In this document: piece after piece, positions 1 to 12,400 of the stretch
How positions within the stretch are numbered: the first letter of the stretch is position 1
How the letters are laid out: each line of letters starts with the position of its first letter
Origin: Ochotona curzoniae
Lineage: Eukaryota > Chordata > Mammalia > Lagomorpha > Ochotonidae
Assembly (NCBI RefSeq): GCF_017591425.1
Contig: NW_024466607.1
Span: 12,346,501-12,410,500 of the forward strand
DNA: 64,000 nucleotides
Direction of reading: 5' to 3'
The notes under the pieces: model-generated
What the model was told of the DNA's origin: nothing
What the model saw: the letters and a program-made list of their open reading frames with translations, nothing else
Database searches by the model: none
Program-made: the position numbers and the translations under genes

Positions 1-942
1 GGTCATGATATCTTATTCCCTATTGCCTAACTAGGGAAAAATATCTGAATATCTTGAACCTGGTTTATTGTTCAACCATGTCCGCTGTTAGAGAAACTTA
101 GATATTTTAATGGACGTTTTATTCTTAAAGTATCTGCAGAACATTCTTGGCAACAAATATTCATGGATATGTTAGAGAATACTATATTCATGGATTTCTT
201 TAGGATAATCATAGGAGTTGTGCAGCCTTTCTATTTAACAGTGGACGAAAGTAGAGTGAGTGAGTTTTCAAGGTACAGTGTAGCTTTCTGTTTTGCCTTG
301 TCTTCTGCTGAGTCTCCCTTCATCGTCTCACAGCGTTATGAATGGCTCGAAGACATCTGAGTGAGGATGGATATTCACTCAGCAGTTTCAGGGCATAATT
401 TAGTTCTTTTGCTTTCCTGTGTAAAAAGTATTTACTAATCCTCTTACAAAGAAAAATGCTTTTTTAGAAGGAAATGGAAAGAATGTCATTTGTAAACTAC
501 ATTACAATTGCAGTTTGGGAAAAAAACTAAGTGTTTAGGCCAAAAATAAGACCTACCTAACTTTGAACCCGAGTTTCTTCCTGGGTTTTGGCTGGGCAGG
601 AATCTTGCCTTCGCGGTTGGATGACTTACTGTGTAATGCTCTTGTTGGGGGCCCTCCTTGGTGTCTCCATGGCTGGTAGTTGCCTCTGTCTGAAAGGTTG
701 TTTGCCTCTGATTCCCTTCCTCAACTTAACAGATCGGTTTGTAAACGTTTCAGCAGGTTAGTAGAATTACTTGGTGGTAATGTTTATTAGGTGAGTCCCC
801 GTTTTGATTGATTGCTGGGATGGAATGGAGGAGCACCAGAAATGCCAGAGTGCCTAGATTTGTCTTAGTGCTTTTGCTTCGTGCTCGTGAGACAGGTGCC
901 GGGGAGTTTCATTGTGTTGCGGGGGAGATGCGTACGGCCCGG

Positions 943-966
943 GTGCCCAGGTGCCCAGGTGCCCAG
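943..966. repeat. Short 8-bp tandem repeat, three units
   Basis: The unit GTGCCCAG is repeated three times head to tail inside a small GC-rich patch (about 900-985) in otherwise AT-rich DNA. Confidence 0.8.
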
Positions 967-2164
967 GGTTGGCGCCCGGCTGAGGGCGTCTGCAGTCACT
1001 GTGGCCTTGCTTTCCCTTTTGCACAGTTGTTACGATCCCTCCATTTCGTCACTGCTTGCGAGGAGCTAAATGATGTAACAACAAGCCCGCTGCCTCTGAA
1101 GATGAAATTATAGTTCCTCATTTGAGATCTGCACTCACACAAAACTAGGATTCTGATGGGTGGCTGAGATAATTTTTTTAATTTAAGAAGTGAAAAAAAA
1201 GTTAGCTGTAGTTTTGTTGTAAATCTCACTTGTGAAAATACCTGTGTCAGTTAATGCTAGGTTTTAGGAAAGTAGTATGTGCATGGATGATAATGAGAGA
1301 GATCTGATGAGTCAAAACCAAAATTGATGTTTTATGGAACTTTGGAATGAACATCGAACTTCAGAAATTCTCTAATGAACTTTATTTTTGCAGTGCTGTC
1401 ATGTGTTAACACAGAGGATTTTCCTCATCAGCTCTTTGATAACCTTTTTCTGTGTGTGTAACTCTTTAGTGACACCTTTAATTAAGCTTTAGTATAATTC
1501 AAAGATAGATATATGGTGAGTTATTACTGTGTCAGGTTTTCCATCAGTTGGAAAGGCAGGTTTGGTCACAGTTGATTAAATGGTGAGCCATGGCGGGTTT
1601 TTTGGAATCCGTCTTTTCCACATCCTTACTCACTTCTACTCAGAATCTTACACTGCTCAGTTCACCTTGCTTCTGCTCAGAATCCTAACTGCACCCCACC
1701 TGGCATCTGCTTGCCTCAGCCAGCGGGCCAGGGGCTGCCTCACGCTGCTGCCTTTTTCTCCCGTTTTGGCAGTAGGGTGCTTCTGCTCGCAGTGGAAGGG
1801 GCTTGGGGCAGCCTCTTCCTTTAGTGGCCAGCCTCTTTGACAGCCTGCGTTGGGCTAGCCTGTATAATCCGCTGTTTCCTTGTACATCCCATTTTATTAT
1901 CTCATTTGTAAGATTCTAAAGGACAGGGACTGTGTCATGTCCTGGACAATCAGGGCTGAAATAACTGGTTAATGCCAGCTAGCGCTGTGGTGCTCCACTT
2001 CCCAGACTGAAGGCCCTCCCCCTCAGGAGCACTGTCTCAGAGGCGGCCTGTTTACTGAGATTGTATCCATAGGCATTAGACAGTATATTCTAAGGGAAAT
2101 TGACTCATTGTTTCATAGACCTAATGAAAAAAATAAATTTGAATAATTAGTTAATTTTGTATGG

Positions 2165-2580
2165 AAAATAAAAAAGTTTAATAATGTTTGACTTTTCTAG
2201 ATTAAGAACAGTATGCACTGTCAAAAATTGAAAGAGAAAACCATTAAAAGAAAAACCTGTAATCTAATTTAATATCTAATATTAATTTAATATCTATTAC
2301 TTAATATTTTGTGTTTTTAAAGTAGGCATCCACATACATGCTTTTTTAAAAATTTGAGATCATATGCTATAAGATTTTGGTATATGAATTTTTAAAAAAT
2401 TTGACAATATGTTCTGAGAATTTCCCCTTGAAATAGTTTCAGAACCTAGCAGCATGGTGTTAGTGTTGAATATATTATGACTTGCTCAACCATGCATTTT
2501 CATCGGCTGTTAGGTTATTTGTGGGGTATTGTTTTGGCTATAGATAAATATTACTGAACATTATTGGATATCAGAGTCCA
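2165..2580 (-). mobile_element. Ancient L1 fragment, antisense
   Basis: The + strand from about 2320 to 2580 follows, with heavy divergence, the antisense pattern common to old mammalian L1 copies: a stretch resembling the 'missing-end' cold-spot text, then a GCTATAGATAAATATTACTG-like segment followed by AACATT. Identification is from memory of the family pattern, not from an alignment. The left boundary is a guess. Confidence 0.45.
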
Positions 2581-3174
2581 TGTCTTTATTTTGTCAAGAC
2601 ATGAAACTAATATAAATTGTCTGTTCCTAATCTGGAATACTCAAAGGCAGAAGGGGTTTGGATATTCTTTTAGTTTGGAATACTTGCATGTACATTTAAG
2701 ATACCTTGAGAGAAAAGACCCAAATTTTAAACCCAGAATCCATTGATGTTTCAAGCAAACCTTATCCACAAAGCCTAAAGATGATTTTATGTAATTTTTA
2801 AAATAATTTCATGCATGAAGCAGAGTGGGATTTCTGCCTGTGTCTTTGGAGCGTTTGAGATTTCAGACAAGGGAAATGCTCGGCCTGTAGGGGGAGTAAG
2901 TCGGGGTGTGAATTATTGGAGCCCTCTCGGTTATCAGTCTCCCAAATTGCTTTTCGGAAAGTTAACTATCTCATCAGTGTCAGAATTGCCAAGTGATTCT
3001 GTCTTGGTAAGGTGCCAAGTGTCTTGGTTTATTGATTAAGCTTTTTTCTGTTCTAGGCTTTTGTTTTTGTTTTTTAAATTTTTTTACAATTTTAAGAAAT
3101 TGCCATCTTTATCATAATATCAGGAAAAAAGATGGGAATGATTAATTGAGGTTTCTATAGTAGAAATAAAGCTT

Positions 3175-3508
3175 TAGGGGTCCTGGAGTAATGTCTCAAT
3201 GGCTAAATCCTTACCTGGCAAGGGCTGGGATCCCATCTGGGTGCCAGTTCATGTCCCAGCTGTTTCATCTGTTCCATTTCCCATCCAGCTCTCTGCTTGT
3301 GAGCTGGGAAGGCAGCAGAGGATGGCCAAAGGCTTGGGACCTGCACCTGCATAGGTGACCCAAAAGAAGCTCCTGGCTTTGGAGTGGCTCAGCTTTGGCT
3401 GTTGTGGCTGCCTGGGCAGTGAACCAGCAGATGGAAAATCTTTTCTCTGTATCTCCTCTCTGTAAACCTGTCTTCCTAATAAAAATAAATAAATCTTAAA
3501 AAAAAAAA
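3175..3508 (+). mobile_element. C-SINE (lagomorph tRNA-derived SINE)
   Basis: Full-length copy with the family's landmarks in order: tRNA-like head, GGGATCCCATCTGGGTGCC, the CCAGCTCTCTGCTTG and AAAGGCTTGGGACC body segments, a CT-rich stretch and an AATAAATAAATCTT(A)n tail. A short AAAGCTTT sequence occurs at both ends and may be the target-site duplication. Divergence is moderate, so this is not a recent insertion. Confidence 0.9.
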
Positions 3509-5486
3509 AGCTTTGGAGAAGAGGAAATTTAGACTGAGTTTTTAAATGTTCTGTGGCTTTGGTTTTCCCAGCTACAGTGAGTGATTGTGGATTGGCTGTG
3601 TTCATTTCAGATGATTTCTACATGCCAGTTTTGTTTAAATTACTATTTACTGCATACTAATTTTGAAGTCTCACCCTTAGGTAGAAATGGTGATATGCTT
3701 AGCATTTTCATCACTGTGACAAGAGGCAGATTCTGTTGGAGTTTGGACTGTTGGCATTGCTAGTTTACGTCTTGAGGCTTGCTTGTTAACCCCTTTCTGC
3801 CTGCTAATACTCAGCACTGCTCTGTGTGCGTTGGTGGTTTGGAATATATCCCAGTCCCGGGTGTGTACTGGATTGCCTTTTTATTGAGAACTTTACATGA
3901 CTCAGGCCAGCACTTGCAGGCCTGAGTGACCTTGGCAGCAAGGTCGCTGTCCTGAGCCTGGAGCAGAATGCCCCTCATCTTCTGAGAGGCCCTCGAGGGT
4001 CCAGTAACATTGACTGGAGAAACAGTCAATACTTCGGCAGGCAAATGCTTTCTAAGAGCACCTGGAGGCAGAGTTTGGTTGGCAGCAACATTCCTGCTGA
4101 TGAATACAAGCTTTTACTTTCTACTGTGTGGTTCCCGTCTTGATTCCATCCTGTGATTGCAGACTGACTGAGCGATAACCACAGCTGATCCAGTGAGAAA
4201 CTGAGGATTCTTCTGGAACTCAGGAGCTGTTGACCTCTTGGTGGTTTTTGGTCTTGTGTGCTGGTTCCCAGGAGGAGGCGTGCGGTTCTAGGACTGCGAA
4301 CAGTTGTCTGCTGTGGGTAAAGAGAACAACAGTGGTGACTGCCGGAGCGGTTGTGTGGTTGTGCTAGACCTGGGGGTTGTCGGTATTGCTGGAGGATTCA
4401 GTTTGATGTCTTGCTTTTGGCCTGTGCTACATTTGTTACACATTTCTTTAAATTGCAGCAGTGAGATCAGATTGGTAGTATTGATCAGGAGTGTTAGTTC
4501 TGCCGCTTCAGAGCATCTGGTTGTCCTGAGACTAAGGGTTGTAGGTTTTGAGTTTTTGGTGTTTGAATTGAGATGCCAGAACATTTCCCTGTAAGAAGCT
4601 CAAACACAGTGTTAACAGCAGTTTTGCACAGCTCAGCTGTTTATTGGATATAGCAGGTTGAAAGCATCGAAATAGGTGTTTTCAGTGTTAACATGTTTGT
4701 GAGGTCTTTGTGGATTGAAGTATTAGTGGAATTATTTGTAATTGGAATTTATAGTATTTCAAGGAAATGCTGAGAGGCTGTAGGATTGCCCTGACTCTTG
4801 TGCCTGGTCCCCTTTCCCGATTCCTGCATTTCTCACCCCCAGCCTTGGTCCCTGTCGGCGTCCGGCATACTTACTGTCAGGTTCCTTTGTCCACATCTCT
4901 TCTGCAGAGAGGTGAGAGTAGGTGACATTGCTTTGATGCACAGACCGGACTGCAGTGGTGGGGATGCCAACAAAAAGCTTAAAGTGAGTTCAGCAAGAGA
5001 AACGGGGCCAATTCCACCCAACACAGGTTTTGACAGCAGCTGCCTCTGCAACTGTTTTCTCAGAGCTTGCAGACCACGCGTGGGCCGCCCACACTTCCTT
5101 CCTTTTCTCCAGCCACACCTACATGCATCAGTTGCATCTGCTTGCCTGCTGGGAGAACATCAGTATATTCTTGCAACACACACTAGGACTTGTTTCTCAA
5201 ACATGAATTTCCATTTTGTAAACATTCTTGGCTGGCTGGCCTCTTTCACGGAGGTCCAGCTGGGTCCTGCACATGCTACAAAGGCTGCCTCAGGATGGCT
5301 GAATTTAGTTGTATTTAAGTGTGTTCAAAAATGTCAGTGTAACTACGTGATTGATAAAAATATGGATTTAAAAGAACTCAGTGCATGGGGAAATGTCCAT
5401 CATATAAAGTGGGAGAAGCAGTTACAGAAGTTCATGTGCAGTAGCTTAGCTTTCAAAGGAAGTCTGAGTGTGAAGAATGTATACTT

Positions 5487-5820
5487 GGGAGCCTGGCACA
5501 GTAGTCTAGTGGCTAAAGTCCTCACCTTGCTGTGCAGGATCCCATATGGGCACAAGTTCTAATCCCAGCAGCCCCGCTTCCCATCCAGCTCCCTGCCTGT
5601 GACCTGGGAAAGCAGTTGAGGATGGCCCAAAGCCTTGGGACCCTGTATCCGCGTTAGAGACCTGGAAGAGGCTCCTGGCTGTGGATTGGCGCAGTTCGGG
5701 CTGGTGCGGTCACTTCGGGGGGTGAATCAGTGGACAGGAGATCATCTTCTCTGTCTCTCTTCCTCTCTGTATGACTTTCCAATAAAAATGAATAATAAAT
5801 CTTTTTTAAAAATTTAAAAA
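5487..5820 (+). mobile_element. C-SINE
   Basis: Full-length copy: head with GGCTAAAGTCCTCACC, then GGATCCCATATGGGCAC, a TTCTAATCCCAGC B-box segment, the GACCTGGGAAAGCAG body and an A-rich tail. Flanks AAGAATGTATAC and AAGAATGTGTGC look like a slightly diverged target-site duplication. Confidence 0.93.
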
Positions 5821-6107
5821 GAATGTGTGCTTGGATCTGTTCAGCTAGCGTAGGTGAGGTAACACGTGGCTTTGTTTTACTTTTCTGCATTCTCCACATT
5901 TTCTGTAGTGAATTTGAATTAATTCATCCTCCTTGTCTTCTCGGGAGAAATATTTTAACATGTTTAGAAGCCTCTAAATTGTTAACACAGAGGGCCAGAT
6001 AGTGGATTCATTTTGGAAAAATCTCCTCTTTTGACCGTTTTTGCCAGTCTGTATGTTTTACTTGTATTTTCTCACCTAAGCAGATACTGCTTTCATGATT
6101 GATTTAG

Positions 6108-6346
6108 TTTTGTGAAAGGTAAGTAACAGAGAGAGAGAGAGAGACAGAGACTCTTCCCCTTGCTAGTTCCCTCTCCAGAAGCCACCAGTGGTCCACTTGA
6201 GCTGGGCTGAGACCAAATCCCAGAACTCCTGGGTGCCAAGCACTTGAGCTGCCTTCCAGGGTGCATTAGGAGGAAGCAGGTGCACTCTGATTTGGGATAC
6301 AAGAGCTCCAAGTGGAAGCTTAGCCCATTGTGTCAGAAGGCCTGCC
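6108..6346 (-). mobile_element. Older C-SINE copy
   Basis: On the + strand this begins with a (GA)n-rich block (AACAGAGAGAGAGAGAGAGA) and ends with CCCATTGTGTCAGAAGGCC, the reverse of the family's head. The middle is shortened and strongly diverged, so it belongs to an old subfamily. Confidence 0.65.
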
Positions 6347-6503
6347 TCTCCTTCCACCATAGGAGCAGGAATGCAGAGGGCAGCGACAGGTCAGGTGAAG
6401 CAGGTGGGATGCAGTGTGGGAGAGCAGCCTTGGGAAGTCCTAGTTCTGGAAAGAGAAGTTATATGCGATTTGTCTGTTATCGCTGAAATGTCAATAGTAC
6501 TGA

Positions 6504-6507
<4 letters not shown>

Positions 6508-6534
<27 letters not shown>

Positions 6535-6858
6535 GGATTTATTTATCTGTATTAAAATGTCAGATATGCAGAGAGGAGGAGAGACAGAGAGGAAGATCTT
6601 TCATCCAACGATTCACTCCCCAAGTGACCGCAATGACCAGTGCTGTGCAGATCCGAAGCCAGCATCCAGGGACTTCTTTCTGGGTCTCCCACGCAGGTGC
6701 AGGGTCCTAAGACTTTGGGCCGTTTTTGACTGCCTTCCCAGGCCACAGGCAGGGAGCTAGATGGGAAGTGGGGCTGCTGGGATTAGAACCGACGACCAAA
6801 TGGTTTCCCGGCACATGCAACGTGAGGGCTTTAGCCACTAGAATACTGTGCCAGGCCC
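6508..6858 (-). mobile_element. C-SINE
   Basis: Reverse-oriented full-length copy. It starts with a T-rich tail and GGATTTATTTATCTG, continues with GGAGAGACAGAGAGGAAGAT and TTCACTCCCCAAGTG, and ends with the head complement ACTGTGCCAGGCCC. Confidence 0.93.
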
Positions 6859-6904
6859 AATAATGCTATTTTCAGTTTTAGAATTACAGATTCCTGTTTT
6901 TAAA

Positions 6905-7022
6905 AATACTTGCTGTCTTCTGCTGCCGAAAGGCAGAGAGATGTGTTGGCAGTGGGTCAGCCAAGAGTCGAACTAGCACTCTAGTGGTAGTTAGGCACTG
7001 CCAGCTTAACCTGATGCACTCT
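6905..7022 (-). mobile_element. Possible partial old C-SINE
   Basis: A GGCAGAGAG block, a GAACTAGCACTC stretch and a CAGCTTAACCTGATGCACT ending resemble a deleted, reverse-oriented old C-SINE. Only the ends match, so the call is tentative. Confidence 0.35.
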
Positions 7023-7404
7023 GAAGGTAGGCATGAGGGACCTTTTTAATTCTGTGTCCCTATTCTGTTTTCCGAATTTCTTGTAAGAACATATTAATGT
7101 GGTGGGGAAAAATGTAAGGGAACATTGAGTCCTTTTTGAAAGGGTAAATTTGGTACATATCATCTTAATTTTTTAAAGCAAATACTTAGGTTTTACGAGA
7201 TAGTTTATTGAAAAATCATCAACCTTTAATGTCCCACTAGAGACCTGTCTTACCTCACAGTCTTGGGCAGCACTCATTTTCAATTTAATATATTTTTAGG
7301 AAACTGAACAGAAATTTTTATGAAAGCACAAGAGCCCTCCTTGGCTTATAATATTGAACAGCTAAGCCTTTCTGCCTGGGCGTTGAGTGTGCGTGCAGCT
7401 GTGG

Positions 7405-7615
7405 TGCTGGTCATAGTCATAGCCGCCTTGACCGAGTGCGAGCTCTGTGCCGGGCTTGTCCCATTAACTCACTTGATTCTTGCCACAGCCGGTGAGGTTT
7501 AGTTAGCACCACTGTCTGACGAGCAGGCTGACCCCACAGAGCAGGCTAGTTAGTCCCTTGCTGAAGTCCTTGCTGAGGTGGCCAACGACAGGGGAGCTGG
7601 GATGCAGATCCTCCC
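7405..7615 (-). mobile_element. MIR fragment, antisense
   Basis: The + strand shows the antisense MIR pattern: GTGCGAGCTCTGTGCCGGGC, CCCATTAACTCACTTGATTC, CCACAGCCGGTGAGG, then a GGAGCTGGGATGCAGATC ending. The match is by recognised word order; exact limits need an alignment. Confidence 0.55.
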
Positions 7616-10600
7616 TTGACCTTCAGAAGCAATGCTCAGTCAGTGGAGAACCACAGTGCCATGCCACGAAGCCTGGAGAAAACAGACGCTGTTGGAAAGA
7701 GAAGCAGTGAGGCTGGTGGGGAAGACGGTGTCACCCTGGGCTCTGAGGGTGCGAGCAGAGCATCCCGGCCTGTCGCTGCCTAACCAAGCTGTGGCTTTGC
7801 TGGCTACTTTGTGTTGCAGCCCTGCCTGCCTCTTCTTTTCTCCACCTTTCCGCAGTAGACTCAGCTTCACACCTGGGGGTCACCCCTTTCCTTCTCCTCT
7901 CCCCTTTCCCGTGTACTCTCTGCACTCCCTTCTCACAGGTGCACAGTGTGAGCTCAGGCTTAACCGTGTGCCCGACACCACTCATTCTTAGTGCATAGTA
8001 TGAAAGGCCTGGCCGGGATCAATATTTCAGTTGTGATTTTCTGTTGTCCTGGAAGGGCCAGTGAGGCTGCCTCAGTGCTCTGCTTGAAATTTTGTTCTTA
8101 GAGGGAGTTTCTTTCTCACCTGCCAAATGTCAGGCCCCCAAGGTGAAGGTGTTTTGTGCTTGCAGGTGTCCTAATGGATTTCTGCTTGCCTCCTGGAGGG
8201 CTGCCATTGTGCCTGTTTGTGGGCGTTTCAGAGCCCCGGGGGAGGGGGCTCATGAGTGTGCAGTGGGCTCTGAAGCCCCATGGGCCTAGGGCAGGCCACT
8301 TGGCAGCCAGGGGCAGCCTCCCTGAGGAGTGTGGGGGAGCAGCCTGGGGCATTGGGAAAGTCGCATTCTGCTGTCACTTTGGTGGGATGGTCTCTGCCCT
8401 GTCCGCCTGGAGGAGTGTCTGCACCCTTCACTCTGAGATTTGGGTCCTTAGCTGCTGCTTTCTGGAGCTGGATTCCCAGAGGCTGGCAAGCGGAGTGGGG
8501 AGACTGGGCGCTCGGACAGGCGTGGACATTTTCTACTTTTGTCTGGAATCTGACCTCTGTGTTTGTAGTTTGACCTTAAGCAAAGTTAAAACAGGTAGAA
8601 CAGCACTGAAATATTTTCTTTTAGGAAAAAGCAACTGACAATACACAGCGATAACGAGGACTGGTCAGTAGGCAGTTTGCGGGTGTGTCTTGGGCGCCTG
8701 GTATAAATTCACGTTTATTTTCTGTAAGCCACATTTTGACATGTGGCATCAATGTTCAGAATGACTTTCAGCCACAGAAAAGCTCCTCAGAGATCAGAAA
8801 ATGACCTAATAATTTTGTACTGACTCAAATTGCCCTTGCTGGTAGAATTGGACAGCGGGCCATTACTTAAAAAGCTGTTTACTAACAAGGCTATTTGTCT
8901 TCCCAACCATCAGTTGAGGTAATCCCTTCTTCTGTGTGTGACTTAATCGTTTGTTGTAGGCTCCAAGCAAGGGATGCCCTCGCCAAGCAGCAGAATCTTG
9001 CATTGTGAGAGGGGTCATTTTGCTGTGGGTTCCATGGGCTTGCTGGGGATCCCGGGTCACTTCGTTCTGCCCTTTGCCCGGCGCAGGACGGGGAGGCAGT
9101 AAGGCATTGGCAGTAACCTCTCTGGGTGTCTGGGACCCTGGCAGAAAGACTTAAACAATTTATTGAAATAAAATGGTCTTAATACAAGCCATTTAAAATG
9201 GTTTTAATTCAGATTCATTCTTCAAGTCTTACTTATATGCCACTTTCCAGGAACACAAATTAATGGACACCTAAGAATTTCATGTTAGAAATAGCCTGAA
9301 AGAATCTGTGTTGAGAGCTAAAGTTGCATTTGTAAGCTTGTGAAGTGGAAATTTAGATGTATTTGGGTAGAATTTTAGGAGTAATTACCACCCATATAAT
9401 TAATTGAAGTTGGAGATTTAAAGATATTCTTTTCAAATTTTAAATAGATCTGTACTTAAGTTTCTTATGGGAAGCTGCTATCCAAATAAAGGGAGTTATT
9501 TCAATTTGGATTTCCCTGCTAATGAAAAGTATTAAATTATTATTAACATTGCTAACTCATGGGACAGGGAAGGTACATGGTAGGGAAGAGGTTTTTTCCT
9601 CCTCCTACAGCTGTGTATTGAATAGGTTTCATCTGAGTAGAAACAGGATTGACTTGAGTTTTTGAAATGAATTTGCAGAAACAGCACAGGGTAGGTTTCA
9701 TTTCCAAGTCTTTTTTACATCTGGCCCGTTTCCTAGGCCACGTTACTTGGAATGTCTGCTTACAGCAGGGCTCATCGTTACTGTCTCTTGAGAACACTGG
9801 TCAGGTGATGTGGCTGTGAATAGCAGTGCTATTGATTGTCGCTGTAATGGCTACAGCGTTAAGCAGCATGCCAGGAGACCACTAACGTGGACTTGGTTAG
9901 CCTGTGGTAGCAGCCCAATGTCTGAGGTACTGGATTCAGATAATACTGGTTCAGATAATTTTTGAGGTGATATGGCTGGAAGAATGGCTCCTTTTGGAGT
10001 TGATCTTTTCCTCTGAAGATACTATTATCCTAAAAGTAACATTGATTAGAGTGGTTGAATCTTTGTAAAGGGTGTGGGCTTGAAAATCTGAAGTAGGACT
10101 TCGTGTTAGTATCTGCACCGAATGGAGTCTTTTGCATCCTCCACCAGTCTGCTTCCCCGGCTGTGAAGGTGAGATGCTGCTGCTTTGTCAGGAGTGTCAG
10201 TCTGATGAGTTTGGTGCAAGTGCCCTGGTGGTTTTGCAATAAATGACTTTTTCCTCTGTTGTTTCAAAGAGGGATGAAGTTTCAAGAAATTACTAGTGCT
10301 TATGCTTCTTAAAGAAAAGAAAAAAGGAAAAAAAGAAACACCCCCAATTGTGTGTGAAGATTTAGAGTCTTGGGATTATGTTCCGCTCCGTGGGTGAACT
10401 CTGGTTAGTCCTGGTCCTGCTAACAGGTACCTGAGAAGGGAGCCTTGTGCTGGGAGTGTCAGAGAGGCCCAGTGGCAGCTGCAGATGTGCCGGGGGCGGG
10501 GGGCGGGGCTCGGAGCTCCTTCTGGGGACTGCTGTGTTCCTCAGTGACTTCCTTTACTCAATTCTATTACATTTTAGTTAGGATGGTCTCAGTGGAAGTT

Positions 10601-10897
10601 GAGCCTATGAGATTTACACCTTAATTTGTGTAATTATGTGTATGTATTTATTTCTTTGGAATCAAGATCAATTTTAAGAAACTAGTCTACTTACAGTTTT
10701 TCATTTTGATACAGTTTGAGAATCTTGACTGCCATATGAAATTGGGTCTTTAAGATCATATATAGTCTTTAGGATTTAAATGGCCTGAAAGAAAGAATAC
10801 GTGGTCATTTACGCTCAGTATATAAATAGATCATGATGGGTTATATCTGAATGTTGGAAAGCCATAACAAAGTGTAAAGAATGAGGAGTAGTCAGCC

Positions 10898-10985
10898 TGT
10901 GTTTATAAGCACCTGCTGTGTGCCTTGTCTTTCCTGTGGCAGGCACTAATGAAACAGTTGACCTCCTCCATATTTTGAAAGAAAG
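10898..10985 (-). mobile_element. Possible short MIR fragment
   Basis: AAGCACCTGCTGTGTGCCTT followed by GGCAGGCACTAATGAAACAG fits the antisense MIR core, but the match is short. Confidence 0.3.
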
Positions 10986-11344
10986 TTGTATCCCAAAAAT
11001 GTAAGGAAGTTTTGAAAACTAGGCATAAGCCCTGTTGTGCTGGGAGAACAGACTGGAGTGCGAGCTAGGGTAGCTGAGCTAGGTAGGGTAGCCATCCTCA
11101 GGCACCTGCTGTCCTCTGGGCAGATGCTGGGCTGAGATACCAGGATTCCGTGAGATGCAGGGATTGCAAGCCACTGTGCAGAGAAGGGAATTCTAGCCCG
11201 GAAGGTTGAAGAAGGCTGTGCTGAAAGAATTTTTTTGTGTGTGCTTGAAATACTGCTAATCTTTGGACAGTAGGGAAAAATTGTTGGGTTTTATCCAAAT
11301 GCTTTTAAAGACATTACTTCAAATTCTGGAAATTTTATTTTAAA

Positions 11345-11644
11345 TATTTATTTATTTGAAAATCAAAAGTTGTAGAGAAAATGAGAAAGAGAGAAACACA
11401 TCAAGTAATCTTCCAACTGCTGGTTCACTCCCCAAATGGCTGCAACAGCCAAGGCTGGGCCAGACTGAAGCCGGGATCCGTGTGAGTAGAGAGGCCCAAT
11501 TGCTTGGGTCACTTGCTGCTGCTTTTCAAGGCATGTTAGCAGGGAGCTGGATCTCAAAAGGAGTAGCCACCTTTCTAACTGGAGCCCATTTGAGATACTA
11601 GCATTGTAGGTGGCAGCTTAACGCACTGTGCCACAGTGGTGGCC
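11345..11644 (-). mobile_element. Older C-SINE copy
   Basis: Reverse-oriented: AATATTTATTTATTTGAAAA tail, CTGCTGGTTCACTCCCCAAA, GGCTGCAACAGCCAAGGCTG, GCAGGGAGCTGGATC and the head complement GCACTGTGCCACAGTGGTGG. Several internal changes point to an old insertion. Confidence 0.8.
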
Positions 11645-11788
11645 TCGAATTATTTGTTTTTAAATAGAATTTATCAACTCCAATTTTCTTATTTATGATA
11701 TCGCCAAGAAGTTGCTTCCATAAAATTCTTTTTAGTTTGTAAAATTCAGCATGTAGTTAAGTTCTCAACTTTAAAAATACTAACTGTA

Positions 11789-12122
11789 GGGCCCCGCAGT
11801 GTGGCCTAGTGGCTAAAGTCCTCGCCTTGAACATGCCGGGATCCCATATGGGCACTGGTTCTGATTCCGGCAGCTCCACTTCCCATCCCGCTCCCTGCTT
11901 GTGGCCTGGGAAAGTAGTCGAGGACGGCCCAAAGCCTTGGGACCCTGCACCTGTGTGGGAGACCTGGAAGAGATTCCTGGATCCTGGCTTCGGACCGGCA
12001 TAGCATCGGCCGTTGTGCTCACTTGGGGAGTGAATCATTGGATGGAAGATCTTCCTCTCTGTCTCTCCTCCTCTCTGTATATCTGACTTTCCAATAAATA
12101 AATAAATCTTAAAAAAAAAAAA
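11789..12122 (+). mobile_element. C-SINE close to SNRK start-codon exon
   Basis: Full-length, well conserved: GGGCCCCGCAGTGTGGCC head, GGGATCCCATATGGGCAC, TTCTGATTCCGGCAGC, the GAGGACGGCCCAAAGCCTTG body, and an AATAAATAAATAAATCTT plus A12 tail. It ends about 170 bases before the acceptor of the SNRK start-codon exon, but shares no sequence with that exon. Confidence 0.95.
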
Positions 12123-12295
12123 CTTAGTCTAAATATAGAAATATGTTCTCACAAATTACCTTGACTTATTTTGTGGCTCAATTTATTTACCTGAAGCTTT
12201 TCTGAAAGTATAAGAGACAAAATGAAGCCATGTAAAAGTTTGTTCTAGAAGGAAAAGTTACAGAAACTTAATTTTCACTTTTCCCTTTTTTGCAG

Positions 12296-12352
12296 ATGTC
12301 CTTGATGAGACTGAAAATGAGTTTCTTATCTTCATCTGATATTCTTATATGA
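12296..12352 (+). promoter_or_regulatory. Upstream ORF in the SNRK 5' leader
   Basis: The first three bases of the exon are ATG, followed by 17 more codons and TGA at 12350-12352. Two further ATGs (12305 and 12317) lie in the same frame. The ORF closes 48 nt before the SNRK start codon. The third ATG has A at -3, an acceptable context, so ribosomes could initiate here and reinitiate at SNRK. The first ATG sits on the splice junction and its context depends on the unseen upstream exon. Function is inference. Confidence 0.5.
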
Positions 12353-12400
12353 GAAACTCCATCTCAGACACTCTGAATATTTTGCCTTCTGTTGACCAGC

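Larger units (their letters stand above)
1..12295 (+). other. Intron or upstream DNA of SNRK
   Basis: No exon of SNRK or another gene was recognised here. The DNA is mostly AT-rich, with six clear C-SINE copies, one partial copy, an L1 fragment and MIR remnants, listed separately. Since 12296 follows a normal acceptor (pyrimidine tract then TGCAG), at least one more 5' non-coding exon should exist upstream. I could not locate it, and there is no long CpG-rich promoter-like island. The stretches 1-2160, 3510-5480, 7620-11340 and others hold nothing I can name. Confidence 0.7.

Noticed and set aside
900..985. CpG island or SNRK promoter
   Set aside because: The GC-rich patch is under 100 bp and has few CpGs, so it does not meet the usual criteria.
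4798..5562. Open frame of 254 codons on the + strand
   Set aside because: It runs into the C-SINE at 5487, shows no domain or conserved pattern, and has no intron or promoter support. Treated as chance.
10490..10508. GC-box cluster as a promoter
   Set aside because: A single GGGGCGGGGGGCGGGGC run in plain intronic DNA with no other promoter feature.
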